Assembly: GCA_012800525.1 (NCBI GenBank)
Contig: JAAZJD010000037.1
Location: 1 to 64,000, forward strand
Length of the DNA: 64,000 bases
Direction of reading: 5' to 3'
Origin: Clostridiales bacterium
GTDB taxonomy: Bacteria; Bacillota; Clostridia; Christensenellales; DTU072
The notes below the pieces were generated by a model. The model was given only the letters and a program-made list of their open reading frames with translations, was not told the origin of the DNA and did no database searches. Positions 20,114 to 30,386 of the stretch are shown here, one piece after another; position 1 is the first letter of the stretch; each line of letters begins with the position of its first letter. A program made the position numbers and the translations under genes.

Positions 20114-20138
20114 AATATTATCTCCACAATAACATGCA

Positions 20139-21374
20139 TTATTTTACATAAATTTGCAAATGCACCTTTTTCCCTTTATGCAAAACAAATCCTTTTTCAA
20201 GCAAGCTTTGTGGAACAACATACTCTATATCCCCTATCTTATCATCATTGATTTTTATCCCACCACCTTGTATAAGACGTTTAGCTGCTCCTTTGCTTGC
20301 CTCAAGTCCTAGTTCTACAATTATATCCACCAAAGTATCTAACCCTTTGGGTATTATTGCTTCTGGCATGACATCTCCAGCACCAAATGCTCCCCTTGCT
20401 TGTTCTAATGCTAATTTAGCCTCATTTTCGCCATGAACTAATTTTGTAACTTCATATGCTAATCTTTCCTTTGCATCATTGATAGCTTTATCATACTGTC
20501 TTACTCCATCAACAATACTAAAACAATTAACCATTGAATTAATCTCATCTAATGGTAAAAATGTTAAAAATCTTAAACAACTTGAAACATCTTCATCAGC
20601 GACATTTCTAAAATACTGATAAAAATCATAAGGAGATGTTTTTTCTTTATCTAGCCAAAGGGCTCCTCCTGCAGTTTTTCCCATTTTTTCTCCATCTGCT
20701 TTTAGCAAAAGAGAAAAAGTCATTGCATATGCTGGTTTTTGTTCCTTTCGCCTAATTAAATCTGCCCCAGCCAAAATATTAGACCATTGATCATCGCCAC
20801 CACATTGTAAAACCACACCATGATTTTGACACAAATATAAAAAATCATAAGCTTGCATCAACATATAGTTGAATTCTAAAAAAGATAACCCTTTTTCCAA
20901 GCGCGATTTAAAACATTCTGCGGTAAGCATTCTATTTACTGAAAAAAGTGAACCAATATCTCTTAGAAAATCAACATAATTTAAGTTAAGCAACCAATTA
21001 GCATTATCTACAAAAAATGCGGCATTTTCGCCTTCAAAACTAAAAAATCTACTCATCTGTGTTCTAAAACAATTAACATTATGCACAATGTCTTCACGGG
21101 TTAACATAGAGCGCATATCCGTTCTACCAGATGGATCCCCAATCATCGCAGTTCCACCGCCAATTAAAATCACAGGGGTATGTCCAGCCTTTTGCAAATG
21201 AGCCATTGCCATTAAAGCTACAAAATGTCCAACATGCAAACTGTCTGCTGTAGGATCAAAGCCAACATAAAATTTAATTTTTTCTTCTCCTAACAATTTA
21301 TAAAGGTCTTCTTCGAAAACCACCTGTTTAATAAACCCTCTTTCTTTTAGGGTGTCTAATACATTTTGTCCCAC
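20139..21374 (-). CDS. tyrS: Tyrosyl-tRNA synthetase
   Basis: [48 protein letters not shown]-terminal S4-like domain. Confidence 0.96.
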   Translation of the reverse strand: MGQNVLDTLKERGFIKQVVFEEDLYKLLGEEKIKFYVGFDPTADSLHVGHFVALMAMAHLQKAGHTPVILIGGGTAMIGDPSGRTDMRSMLTREDIVHNVNCFRTQMSRFFSFEGENAAFFVDNANWLLNLNYVDFLRDIGSLFSVNRMLTAECFKSRLEKGLSFLEFNYMLMQAYDFLYLCQNHGVVLQCGGDDQWSNILAGADLIRRKEQKPAYAMTFSLLLKADGEKMGKTAGGALWLDKEKTSPYDFYQYFRNVADEDVSSCLRFLTFLPLDEINSMVNCFSIVDGVRQYDKAINDAKERLAYEVTKLVHGENEAKLALEQARGAFGAGDVMPEAIIPKGLDTLVDIIVELGLEASKGAAKRLIQGGGIKINDDKIGDIEYVVPQSLLEKGFVLHKGKKVHLQIYVK

Positions 21375-21607
21375 TAGTGTACCTCTTTTAACATTTTATT
21401 ATAGTAAAGCATAACATTTTAACATTATAGAAACAACAAAATAAACCATCTTATATCTAAAATAAACATAAAAACACACTATATCATAAGATAAAATAGT
21501 TTAGTGACTTTAAATTCAAAGATAGAGATGAGAAAGTATTACAACAAAAACATCTACATTAAATGCACTTAAAAAATTAGTTGATTTTTTGTAAAGAACA
21601 AGCTTTT

Positions 21608-24181
21608 TTATTCATTAAAGCGCTTGTTAAATGAGCTTATCGATCTTTTTTTATTAAAAAATGCAATAATCATCCAAACGCCCAAAAACAAGCTCGCTGC
21701 AATCAAAAATACTACAATGATTTCATATGGGAAAACTTTCAGTTTGACATATTTATTGATTATGTTGTTAAACATAGGTGTTGCAAGATTGATAAAAAAG
21801 CTTGCAATAATACCAAGAATTCCTCCCGTTAAAGCAATCAAAAGGCCCTCTCCAAAACTAAATTTCAAGAAGTCACCATCACTCATGCCAGAAATTTTAT
21901 ATATATCTAACTCATTTTGTCGGTTATAAGATGTCATTATAGTCATATTTAAAATGCCAATAATTGCAACTATATACACTAGAGTTTGCACAAAAGCTAG
22001 CAAATAAGAAATGCTTTGGCTTGTATCTTGGTCTAAATAAGCCCATTCTTCAAACTTTAATGCATATGTTTGCTTTAAGCCTGAATTTTCTACATTTTCT
22101 CTTAAATTCAAGAAAATATCTTTGTCGGATTGAATCATAAATGTCACTGGTTGAGACATTCTTGCAATTTGACCATATTTAGCATATCCTAATTGATCCC
22201 ACTCTGAAAGTGTATAATCAATACCTACTATCGTGAATGTTTGAGGCGAAGATCTAAAATCCAAAGAAAATGGTTGAAGTTCCACTTTGTCGCCTAATTG
22301 TAAATTTAGTCTTAACATTACATCGTTTGATAGCACTATTGGGTTTGGCTCTTTATCCCATCTTTCATATGTTTTAGGATCCAAATTTGTAGTCGCATAT
22401 TTTAGATGCTCTTTGCTGGAAATCCCATATATTGCCATATCACCAGATGTTGGATTTGTGTTTCCAGGATATATAAACGAAACTGTATTGTAATAAGTAG
22501 ATTCAGTTACCCCCTCTACTTTCAAAATCACATCATTATTAAATGCTTCGAAATCTTTTCCATCGGCTGATTTTTGTGCTACAACAACATAATCAGCTTG
22601 ATATCTAGAATTAAAAGGCACAACCGCAATTTGAACTAAATCGACTAATTGTACAACAAAAAATGAAAACGTAATTACTAATGCAAGTAAAGTTGCTAGA
22701 TTTTTAACAGCACTACTTCTAGTTGAAGCATATCCACTAAGCGCAAATGGTGTTTTTCTAATCCATTTAGCTAATAAATTAAACAAATAACCGCTAACAC
22801 TTATCACAAATAGTATTATAGAAAAAACAATCAAATATGCTGCAATTGTTTTCACAACATAAACATCTACAACAAAATAAACCACTGTTAGAATAATTAA
22901 AGATAAAAGTGATACTAGAGTAAATATTGGTTTAAACAGCTTTGCTATTTTAACTGTATCTTGTTTTAAGTTTATAATTGTTTTCTTCCCAATTGAATAT
23001 ATGATTCCTATTGTAGATAGAACAGTCACCAATAGAGTCACTCCAATAGAAACTAAGTATTTCCATATAGGGAAAGCAATGGCATGCATAGCTTGAGGTA
23101 GCATTAATCTCAACACTAGAGTAAAAAGAAATCTTCCAAACAAAAGTCCAAAGAACACTCCGATGATTACATATGCAAAAACTTCAAGTAGCAATATTAA
23201 GGAGGCTTGTCTGGGTGTTGCTCCAATAGACTTAAATACAATCAAATCTTTTACTCTATGCTTTGCTATGATAGCATAGGTAGAATATAAAATTATCATC
23301 ATTGTTACAATTAAAACAATTAAAGCAATGCTCATTAGAAGAGTATTATTCTTAACCATTCCCATTACATATTCATATGAATTACCTTCAGTTACATCAA
23401 CTGCAGGGAATTCTTTTTTTATCAAACCTTCATATTTAGCAAAATCAGATTTACTATTAAACGTAATATATGTAGCTGTTAATTGCCCCATATTTTCTAT
23501 TGAAGAGGAATCCACTAAAATATTCTTGCTTGCGGGGGATGAAAAAATGCCTTCTTTTACTGCAATAAAACCAACTTTCATTTTAATATAATTTGAAAAT
23601 GTAGGAATGAAAATCTCAATAATATCGCCAGCTTGTATATTAGACTTTCTAGCAAAACCGCTATCTATTATTACTATAGGATATCCCGCCGTTGTATCGC
23701 CACCTGCATTTCCAAAGCTACTTGCATCTATTAATTTCAAGTTTTTTGCTCCAACAAACCAATAATCATTATTTGTTGCGGTTGTCGGATTATATTTTTC
23801 AATATATCTAATTGGATTTTTTTCTAAATATGTTTTTAAATCCGTTGCTTCTACTAAAACCGTTTTTGTATCGCTTTCCGTTTTTAAAACAGAAGCAAAT
23901 TTTGTAAAATATTTTATATCTTTTATGTCTTTTTCATCTAACAAATTATCTAACCGTGCTTTAGAATATAGTTCATTACTTTCAGAATGTGAACCGACTA
24001 ACATATCTGCACCATTTGCTATCCTATCAAATTCAGACATATGAATATTATAGAAAATATCAAACATAGACATGGCTATGAAAACCATAGCTGTAATCAA
24101 AGTTATAGTCAGTATAATTACAAATATCTGCCCTTTATTTGATCGTAAAGATCTAAGCGTATTTTTCAGTAATAATTTCAT
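21608..24181 (-). CDS. FtsX-like ABC transporter permease
   Basis: N-terminal TM + large extracellular domain + multiple TMs (MacB/FtsX layout); adjacent to ATPase. Confidence 0.87.
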   Translation of the reverse strand: MKLLLKNTLRSLRSNKGQIFVIILTITLITAMVFIAMSMFDIFYNIHMSEFDRIANGADMLVGSHSESNELYSKARLDNLLDEKDIKDIKYFTKFASVLKTESDTKTVLVEATDLKTYLEKNPIRYIEKYNPTTATNNDYWFVGAKNLKLIDASSFGNAGGDTTAGYPIVIIDSGFARKSNIQAGDIIEIFIPTFSNYIKMKVGFIAVKEGIFSSPASKNILVDSSSIENMGQLTATYITFNSKSDFAKYEGLIKKEFPAVDVTEGNSYEYVMGMVKNNTLLMSIALIVLIVTMMIILYSTYAIIAKHRVKDLIVFKSIGATPRQASLILLLEVFAYVIIGVFFGLLFGRFLFTLVLRLMLPQAMHAIAFPIWKYLVSIGVTLLVTVLSTIGIIYSIGKKTIINLKQDTVKIAKLFKPIFTLVSLLSLIILTVVYFVVDVYVVKTIAAYLIVFSIILFVISVSGYLFNLLAKWIRKTPFALSGYASTRSSAVKNLATLLALVITFSFFVVQLVDLVQIAVVPFNSRYQADYVVVAQKSADGKDFEAFNNDVILKVEGVTESTYYNTVSFIYPGNTNPTSGDMAIYGISSKEHLKYATTNLDPKTYERWDKEPNPIVLSNDVMLRLNLQLGDKVELQPFSLDFRSSPQTFTIVGIDYTLSEWDQLGYAKYGQIARMSQPVTFMIQSDKDIFLNLRENVENSGLKQTYALKFEEWAYLDQDTSQSISYLLAFVQTLVYIVAIIGILNMTIMTSYNRQNELDIYKISGMSDGDFLKFSFGEGLLIALTGGILGIIASFFINLATPMFNNIINKYVKLKVFPYEIIVVFLIAASLFLGVWMIIAFFNKKRSISSFNKRFNE

Positions 24182-24205
24182 GTTTTTCCTCTATTATAGT
24201 GTGCT

Positions 24206-24928
24206 TTAGACCTCTTTTTTAATATTTTCTATATCAGCATTTGCTGTTGTTGCATCTATGTCAAGCTCTGAAACTAATTTACCGTCTTTAATAAAGATTA
24301 ACCTTGAAGAGAATTTCGCATTTTCTTTACTATGGGTCACTTGAACTATTGTTGTTCCATATTCTTTATTTATTCTAGATAAAAGCAACATGATTTCGTG
24401 ACCAGTTTTACTGTCTAAATTTCCAGTCGGTTCGTCTAAAAATAAAATTTCTGGTTTAAATATCATGCCTCTTGCAATTGCAACTCTTTGCTGCTCTCCG
24501 CCTGACAATTTAGAAGGCAAACGATCCGCATATGATGCTATTCCAAGATCTTGCATCAAAACATCGACATCTGCTTCCATTGATTTTGTTACTTTCCCAT
24601 TCAATATAAGTGGAAGCATAATATTTTCTTTTACTGTCATATATGGAACTAAATTAAAAAACTGAAAAACATAGCCAACTTTTGTTCGCCTTAATATTGC
24701 TAATTCTTTTTCTGATGCGTTAGACAAATCAATTCCATCTAAATATACTGTACCACTACTTGGTTTATCAATGCCTGCAAGTATTGTTAGTAACGTAGAT
24801 TTACCTGAGCCTGAAGGTCCGAATATCGATACAAAATCAGCTTGATTAATTTCTAATGAGATATCATCTATGACCTTTGTTCCTTCAATAAATTCTTTTG
24901 TTAAATTTTCTGCCTTTAATAACACCAT
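24206..24928 (-). CDS. ABC transporter ATP-binding protein (LolD/MacB-like)
   Basis: GPSGSGKSTLL; LSGGEQQRVAIARGMIFKPEILFLDEPTGNLDSKTG. Start at MVLLKAENL with GGAG upstream. Confidence 0.95.
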   Translation of the reverse strand: MVLLKAENLTKEFIEGTKVIDDISLEINQADFVSIFGPSGSGKSTLLTILAGIDKPSSGTVYLDGIDLSNASEKELAILRRTKVGYVFQFFNLVPYMTVKENIMLPLILNGKVTKSMEADVDVLMQDLGIASYADRLPSKLSGGEQQRVAIARGMIFKPEILFLDEPTGNLDSKTGHEIMLLLSRINKEYGTTIVQVTHSKENAKFSSRLIFIKDGKLVSELDIDATTANADIENIKKEV

Positions 24929-24952
24929 ATTCTTAAGCTCCATATTTTTTAT

Positions 24953-26506
24953 TTAAATTTGCACCCCTGCTAATATTAGATTATATGAGTTTACATACAA
25001 CTCCAACATCACGGTTACAAATAAAACACTTGTAAAGTCAGTAGTCCCTTCTAAATATGAATAATCATATCCTTTATATTTTATGACAAAATTATCAAGT
25101 TCTAATCTATCGTTTGATGGCATATTGTTAAATGTCTCTAAAGAAGCTATATCTTTGCCAATTAATGCAATGCGTTCAATGTCATTTAACAATCCTTCTA
25201 TTTTTTCACCAACTTCGCTACAATATGCATTTTTCTCTTCTTCAGTTACTAAACCACCCCTAAAACTTTTGTTACGAGTTAATAAATTTGATATATTTTC
25301 AACTATTTTTTCGTTTGAATCAAATTTAGATTCGCCCTTAGTTAACTCTATTCCTCTATTTATTTGACTTGCAAACATCGCAAATGCAATTTTTTCATAC
25401 TTTATTCTATTAACTTCATATTGATCTGAAAACTTAACAAAGTTTTCAAAGCTCAAATTTTTCACTTCTAATAAGATGTTTTTTAATAAAAGAATTAAAA
25501 ATTCTATAGACTCTCTTGAAGAAGATATAATTTCCACTAGTTCTTCTACATCTTCTATCATGCTAAGCAATTCCACTTCGCTTGGACTGTTTTCGATTTT
25601 ACTAAAATCTTCTTTAATTTGTGACATGTTTTCAGCACTGAAAATATTAAATGGGTCTTCGGGTGCTATTAAATTAGCTAAAAAAGTGACACCCAATGTA
25701 TCAATAATTTGTTTTAAATCGCTTCCGGTTTGATACAACAACTCACCAATCATTCTTGCTTCGGGTAAAGAGCCCCCTTCATCTAAGAAATTTCTAGTTA
25801 TTTGCAAGGAAAATATTATATCTACAAATAATGTTGTAAAGCCTTTTTCTCCTAATTTTTCAAATTGCACTTTTGTGTTTTCGTTACTAAAGAATAAAGT
25901 AGAATAATATCCAATTTTCCCTATTTCATGAAGAGTAATGCCAGTCTTTTGCATAATTTCATCGATTGTATTTTGATATTTTTCATATTGAAAAAATTTG
26001 TACATATTTCCTTCTGGATCAAATTTTTTTACCATCACAGGATTATCGTTTGCATCAAATACTAGATTTCCCTCTGAATCGGTTTTTTGCACTTCCGAGT
26101 ACATCATTTCTAGAAACATTGCAAGTTCTGACTGGGTTCCGCTTTTTTCTTCCGATTTTTCATCAAGATATTTGCTAAACTTATCTAATTTATCACCAGA
26201 GATTTGAGCACTTTGAAATACTTCAAGCAAAGCATTTGTAATTAAACTAAAATTTGTTCTAACCTCACTTGATAAACCAATTATTTTTTTCAAATAAATT
26301 CCCATCGATTCCTTAAAATTTGAAACACTTGTTTCTGAATATATAAGTTTGGGCATATTATCTAAAGATTCTTTTGCTAAAAGTCCTTGTGGCTTTTCGT
26401 CTCCTATTTTAGTAACTAAAATGGTACTAGTAACTAGTGCCACAACTAGCAATGCGATTAAGAAAATCTTTAAAATTTTAAAGATGTTGCTGCGTTTTAA
26501 TTCCAT
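24953..26506 (-). CDS. Unknown protein, N-terminal membrane anchor, first gene of ABC/FtsX operon
   Basis: MELKRSNIFKILKIFLIALLVVALVTSTILVTKIGD (one TM) then ~480 aa helical, no recognised family; 25-30 bp upstream of the ATPase gene. Confidence 0.75.
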   Translation of the reverse strand: MELKRSNIFKILKIFLIALLVVALVTSTILVTKIGDEKPQGLLAKESLDNMPKLIYSETSVSNFKESMGIYLKKIIGLSSEVRTNFSLITNALLEVFQSAQISGDKLDKFSKYLDEKSEEKSGTQSELAMFLEMMYSEVQKTDSEGNLVFDANDNPVMVKKFDPEGNMYKFFQYEKYQNTIDEIMQKTGITLHEIGKIGYYSTLFFSNENTKVQFEKLGEKGFTTLFVDIIFSLQITRNFLDEGGSLPEARMIGELLYQTGSDLKQIIDTLGVTFLANLIAPEDPFNIFSAENMSQIKEDFSKIENSPSEVELLSMIEDVEELVEIISSSRESIEFLILLLKNILLEVKNLSFENFVKFSDQYEVNRIKYEKIAFAMFASQINRGIELTKGESKFDSNEKIVENISNLLTRNKSFRGGLVTEEEKNAYCSEVGEKIEGLLNDIERIALIGKDIASLETFNNMPSNDRLELDNFVIKYKGYDYSYLEGTTDFTSVLFVTVMLELYVNSYNLILAGVQI

Positions 26507-26512
26507 GCATAA

Positions 26513-26541
26513 ATTATACATTTTCCGATACGTATAAGCAA
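26513..26541 (-). promoter_or_regulatory. Putative promoter abutting start codon of the 532-aa ORF
   Basis: Minus strand TTGCTT (26541-26536), 17-bp spacer, TATAAT (26518-26513); ATG begins at 26506. Confidence 0.5.
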
Positions 26542-26728
26542 TAAATATCAAAATTGTTGTTTTTTTTTCAAAATATATTCAAAAATATCATACTTAATTT
26601 CATCTTATTTTATATCAAGTCATCTAAAATAATATCATTTTAGTGATTATAGTTGTAGAAAAATACGTTGATATGTTAATATTTCTATAATTTCATTGAG
26701 CAATATTGTGAAATCTAGAGGTATTAAG

Positions 26729-29131
26729 ATGGCAAAATCATATGATTTTAAAAAAATTGAAAAAAAATGGCAAAATTATTGGTATAACAACAGTGTATTT
26801 GAAGTTCACGAGGATTTATCAAAACCCAAATTTTATGGACTTATAGAATTCCCATATCCAAGTGGATCTGGCCTACATGTCGGGCATGTAAGAGCATTTT
26901 CTTCTATTGAAGTAGTTTCAAGGAAAAAAAGATTAGAAGGTTTTAATGTTTTATTTCCAATTGGATATGATGCTTTTGGTCTCCCCACAGAAAATTATGC
27001 GATTAAAACAAAGCAACATCCAAGGCTTGTAACTGACAAAAATATTGCTAATTTCACAAAACAATTAAAATCCCTAGGTTTTAGTTTTTGTTGGGATAGA
27101 GTGGTAGATACAACGCAACCCGACTATTACAAGTGGACACAATGGATTTTCTTGCAATTATTTAAAAAGAATCTTGCATATAAATCGACAACTTTAGTCA
27201 ACTTTTGCCCTAGTTGTAATGTTGTGTTAGCAAACGAAGAAAGCCAACAAGGGGTTTGTGATAGATGTGGAACTACAGTTGTACAAAAAGAAAAAGATGT
27301 ATGGTTTTTAAAAATAAGAGACTATGCTGAAAAACTTCTAGATGGCCTAAATGATGTAGATTTCCCAGAAAGAATCAAAGTGGAGCAACAAAATTGGATT
27401 GGTAAATCAACTGGTGCAATAGTGACTTTCCCGATTGAAATAGGTAAAGAAAAATTATATGTTGATGTATATACAACTAGACCCGACACCATTTATGGTG
27501 CAACTTTCTTAGTTTTAGCACCAGAACATCCAATATTAAAAGAAAATATTCAAAAAATTCAAAACTTTGAAGAGATAACTGACTATCAAGAGAGTGCCCT
27601 CTCTAAAAAAGAATTTGATAGAATTCAAATGAATAAAGAAAAAACTGGAATTTTGGTTGAAGGCATGAAAGCGATTAATCCTATAACTAATCAAGCTATA
27701 CCTGTATTTACCGCAGATTATGTGATGATGGATTATGGCACAGGAGCAATTATGGGAGTTCCTGCACACGATCAAAGAGACTGGGATTTTGCTAAAAAAT
27801 TTGGCCTACCAATCATAGAAGTCATCAAAGGTGATGTTGATGTCCAAGAAGAACCATACTGTGCTAAAGATGGAGTTGGCGTACTTGTTAACTCTCCCCT
27901 AATCAATGGACTAAATGTTCCTGATGCAATCAAAAAAATTATTTTAGAGATGCAATCTTTGAAGGTTGGATATCCTAAAGTAGACTACAAAATGAAAGAT
28001 TGGGCATTTAATAGACAGCGTTATTGGGGAGAACCTATACCAATAATTAATTGTCCAAAATGTGGACAAGTCCCAATGGATGAAAAAGATTTGCCACTAG
28101 AATTACCTCATTTAGAAGATTTCTCCCCTAGTGATGATGCCCTATCTCCTCTAGCAAAATGTACAGAATGGGTTAATACAATATGTCCAAAATGTGGTGG
28201 AAAAGCTACAAGAGAAACCGACACTATGCCACAATGGGCAGGAAGCAGTTGGTACTTTTTAAGATATATGAGTCCTAAAGACAATAATTATGTAGTTAAC
28301 CCTAATGCATATAAATATTGGGGACAAGTTGATTGGTATAACGGGGGCATGGAACATGTTACTAGACACTTAATATATTCAAGATTTTGGAATCACTTTT
28401 TATATGATATAGGTGTTGTTACACATAAGGAACCATACCGTAGAAGATCAATGCAAGGCTTAATTTTAGGAGCCGATGGAGAAAAAATGAGCAAATCACT
28501 TGGCAATGTAGTGAATCCAGATGATGTTATAAAAGAATTTGGAACCGATGTTCTTAGAACCTTTATATTGTTTATTGGCGATTATGAAAAACCAGCACCA
28601 TGGTCTCCTGATGGGATAAAAGGCAGTGATAGATTTATCAAGAGACTTTGGAATTTACAAGACTATCTTGTAGACAATTGCGATACCTCAGATGTTAACC
28701 TCGATGCCGTTATCAAAAAGGTTTCAGATGATATTGAAGCTTGCAAATTTAACACAGCTATAGCTGCTGTAATGGAAGCAGTCAATGGATTTTATTCAAG
28801 AGGTAAAATCACAATAAATGAATATATTACAGTGTGTAAGCTTATATACCCTATTGCTCCTCATATCACTAGTGAAATTTATCACATTTTAACTGGCGAA
28901 TATATAGAAAAATCTGATTGGCCTAAATTTGATCCAAAAAAACTAATCGAAGATTGCATTGAAATTCCGATTCAAATCCTTGGAAAAGTTCGAGGTAAAG
29001 TTACAGTTGAAGTAAATGCAACAGAAGAAGAAGTGATAAATCAAGTCAAAGAATTAGGATTACTTGACAACAAAACTATTGTTAAAGTTATATATGTTAA
29101 AAATAGGATAGTAAACTTTATAGTCAAATAA
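26729..29131 (+). CDS. leuS: Leucyl-tRNA synthetase
   Basis: FPYPSGSGLHVGHVRAFS; editing domain; KMSKSLGN; start trimmed to MAKSYDFKKIEKKWQ with 'gagg' upstream. Confidence 0.97.
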   Translation: MAKSYDFKKIEKKWQNYWYNNSVFEVHEDLSKPKFYGLIEFPYPSGSGLHVGHVRAFSSIEVVSRKKRLEGFNVLFPIGYDAFGLPTENYAIKTKQHPRLVTDKNIANFTKQLKSLGFSFCWDRVVDTTQPDYYKWTQWIFLQLFKKNLAYKSTTLVNFCPSCNVVLANEESQQGVCDRCGTTVVQKEKDVWFLKIRDYAEKLLDGLNDVDFPERIKVEQQNWIGKSTGAIVTFPIEIGKEKLYVDVYTTRPDTIYGATFLVLAPEHPILKENIQKIQNFEEITDYQESALSKKEFDRIQMNKEKTGILVEGMKAINPITNQAIPVFTADYVMMDYGTGAIMGVPAHDQRDWDFAKKFGLPIIEVIKGDVDVQEEPYCAKDGVGVLVNSPLINGLNVPDAIKKIILEMQSLKVGYPKVDYKMKDWAFNRQRYWGEPIPIINCPKCGQVPMDEKDLPLELPHLEDFSPSDDALSPLAKCTEWVNTICPKCGGKATRETDTMPQWAGSSWYFLRYMSPKDNNYVVNPNAYKYWGQVDWYNGGMEHVTRHLIYSRFWNHFLYDIGVVTHKEPYRRRSMQGLILGADGEKMSKSLGNVVNPDDVIKEFGTDVLRTFILFIGDYEKPAPWSPDGIKGSDRFIKRLWNLQDYLVDNCDTSDVNLDAVIKKVSDDIEACKFNTAIAAVMEAVNGFYSRGKITINEYITVCKLIYPIAPHITSEIYHILTGEYIEKSDWPKFDPKKLIEDCIEIPIQILGKVRGKVTVEVNATEEEVINQVKELGLLDNKTIVKVIYVKNRIVNFIVK

Positions 29132-29170
29132 TTTCACATTCAATTTAATAAAACATAAAATATCATAACT

Positions 29171-29204
29171 AAAGGCTTTAATGTTAAAATAGAAGCCTTT
29201 TTTT
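29171..29204 (+). terminator. Intrinsic terminator after leuS
   Basis: AAAGGCTT...AAGCCTTT followed by TTTT. Confidence 0.8.
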
Positions 29205-29206
29205 AG

Positions 29207-29236
29207 TTGCGAATATTTACACTCAAGTGATACAAT
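29207..29236 (+). promoter_or_regulatory. Putative gap promoter
   Basis: TTGCGA, 18-bp spacer, TACAAT, ~35 nt before gap ATG; SD 'ggagg' before ATG. Confidence 0.5.
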
Positions 29237-29271
29237 AGCTAAGGAAAATAATTTATCGGAGGATTAAATAT

Positions 29272-30291
29272 ATGGCAAAAAATGTAAGAGTAGCAATTAA
29301 CGGTTTTGGAAGAATTGGTCGTTTAGCATTTAGAGAAATGTTTGGTGCACCAGGTTATGAAGTTGTAGCGATTAATGATTTAACAGATGCAAAAATGTTA
29401 GCTCATTTGTTGAAATATGACTCAGCACAAGGAAGATATAAATTAGCAAGCACAGTTAAAGCTAATGAAGCATCAATAGAAGTAGATGGAAAAGAAATTC
29501 CAATTTATGCAAAAGCAAATGCTGCAGAATTACCTTGGAAAGAACTAGATGTTGATATGGTTTTAGAATGTACTGGTTTTTACACATCAAAAGCTAAATC
29601 ACAGGCACATATTGATGCAGGAGCAAAAAAAGTTATTATTTCTGCACCAGCAGGTAATGATTTACCAACAATAGTGTTCTCAGTTAATGAAAATATTTTA
29701 AAGGCTTCAGATACAATAATATCTGCTGCTTCATGTACAACAAACTGCTTAGCACCAATGGCTAACACGCTACATAATCTAGCAAACATTGAAAATGGAC
29801 TTATGACAACCATCCATGCTTATACTGGAGATCAAATGGTTTTAGATGGACCTCATAGAAAAGGTGATTTACGTAGAGCAAGAGCTGCTGCAGTAAATAT
29901 CGTTCCAAACAGCACTGGTGCTGCAAAAGCAATTGGTCTTGTAATTCCAGCACTCGCAGGTAAATTAGATGGTTCAGCACAAAGAGTTCCAACCCCAACA
30001 GGCTCATTAACAGAATTAACAGCAGTATGCACAAAATCAGTTACAGCAGCCGATGTAAACGCAGCTATGAAATCAGCAGCTTGTGAAAGTTTTGGTTACA
30101 CTGAAGAACCAATTGTTTCATCAGATGTTATCGGAATCACAGAAGGATCTTTATTTGATGCTACACAAACAAAAGTTATGGCATTAGCTGATGGAAAAAC
30201 GTTGGTAAAAGTTGTTAGCTGGTATGACAATGAGCAAAGCTATACAAGCCAAATGGTTCGTACAATTAAATACTTTGCAAACTTAAAATAA
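29272..30291 (+). CDS. gap: Glyceraldehyde-3-phosphate dehydrogenase
   Basis: [44 protein letters not shown]. Confidence 0.98.
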   Translation: MAKNVRVAINGFGRIGRLAFREMFGAPGYEVVAINDLTDAKMLAHLLKYDSAQGRYKLASTVKANEASIEVDGKEIPIYAKANAAELPWKELDVDMVLECTGFYTSKAKSQAHIDAGAKKVIISAPAGNDLPTIVFSVNENILKASDTIISAASCTTNCLAPMANTLHNLANIENGLMTTIHAYTGDQMVLDGPHRKGDLRRARAAAVNIVPNSTGAAKAIGLVIPALAGKLDGSAQRVPTPTGSLTELTAVCTKSVTAADVNAAMKSAACESFGYTEEPIVSSDVIGITEGSLFDATQTKVMALADGKTLVKVVSWYDNEQSYTSQMVRTIKYFANLK

Positions 30292-30313
30292 TACTAACAT
30301 TTATCAAAAAAAC

Positions 30314-30346
30314 AAAAGCCAGAAGTTTTGATTTCTGGCTTTTTTA
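30314..30346 (+). terminator. Intrinsic terminator after gap
   Basis: AAAAGCCAGAA-gttttgat-TTCTGGCTTTTTT. Confidence 0.88.
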
Positions 30347-30386
30347 TTGCAAAAATATTATTAACTTTTACCCTATTAAAAAGTGA

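Noticed and set aside
26552-26728. T-box riboswitch upstream of leuS (also considered for tyrS and metG)
   Set aside because: Upstream regions are short or AT-rich and show no recognisable T-box sequence (TGGNACC-type) or terminator/antiterminator pair.
29801-30034. 77-aa minus-strand ORF inside gap
   Set aside because: Antisense shadow ORF in a highly conserved gene.
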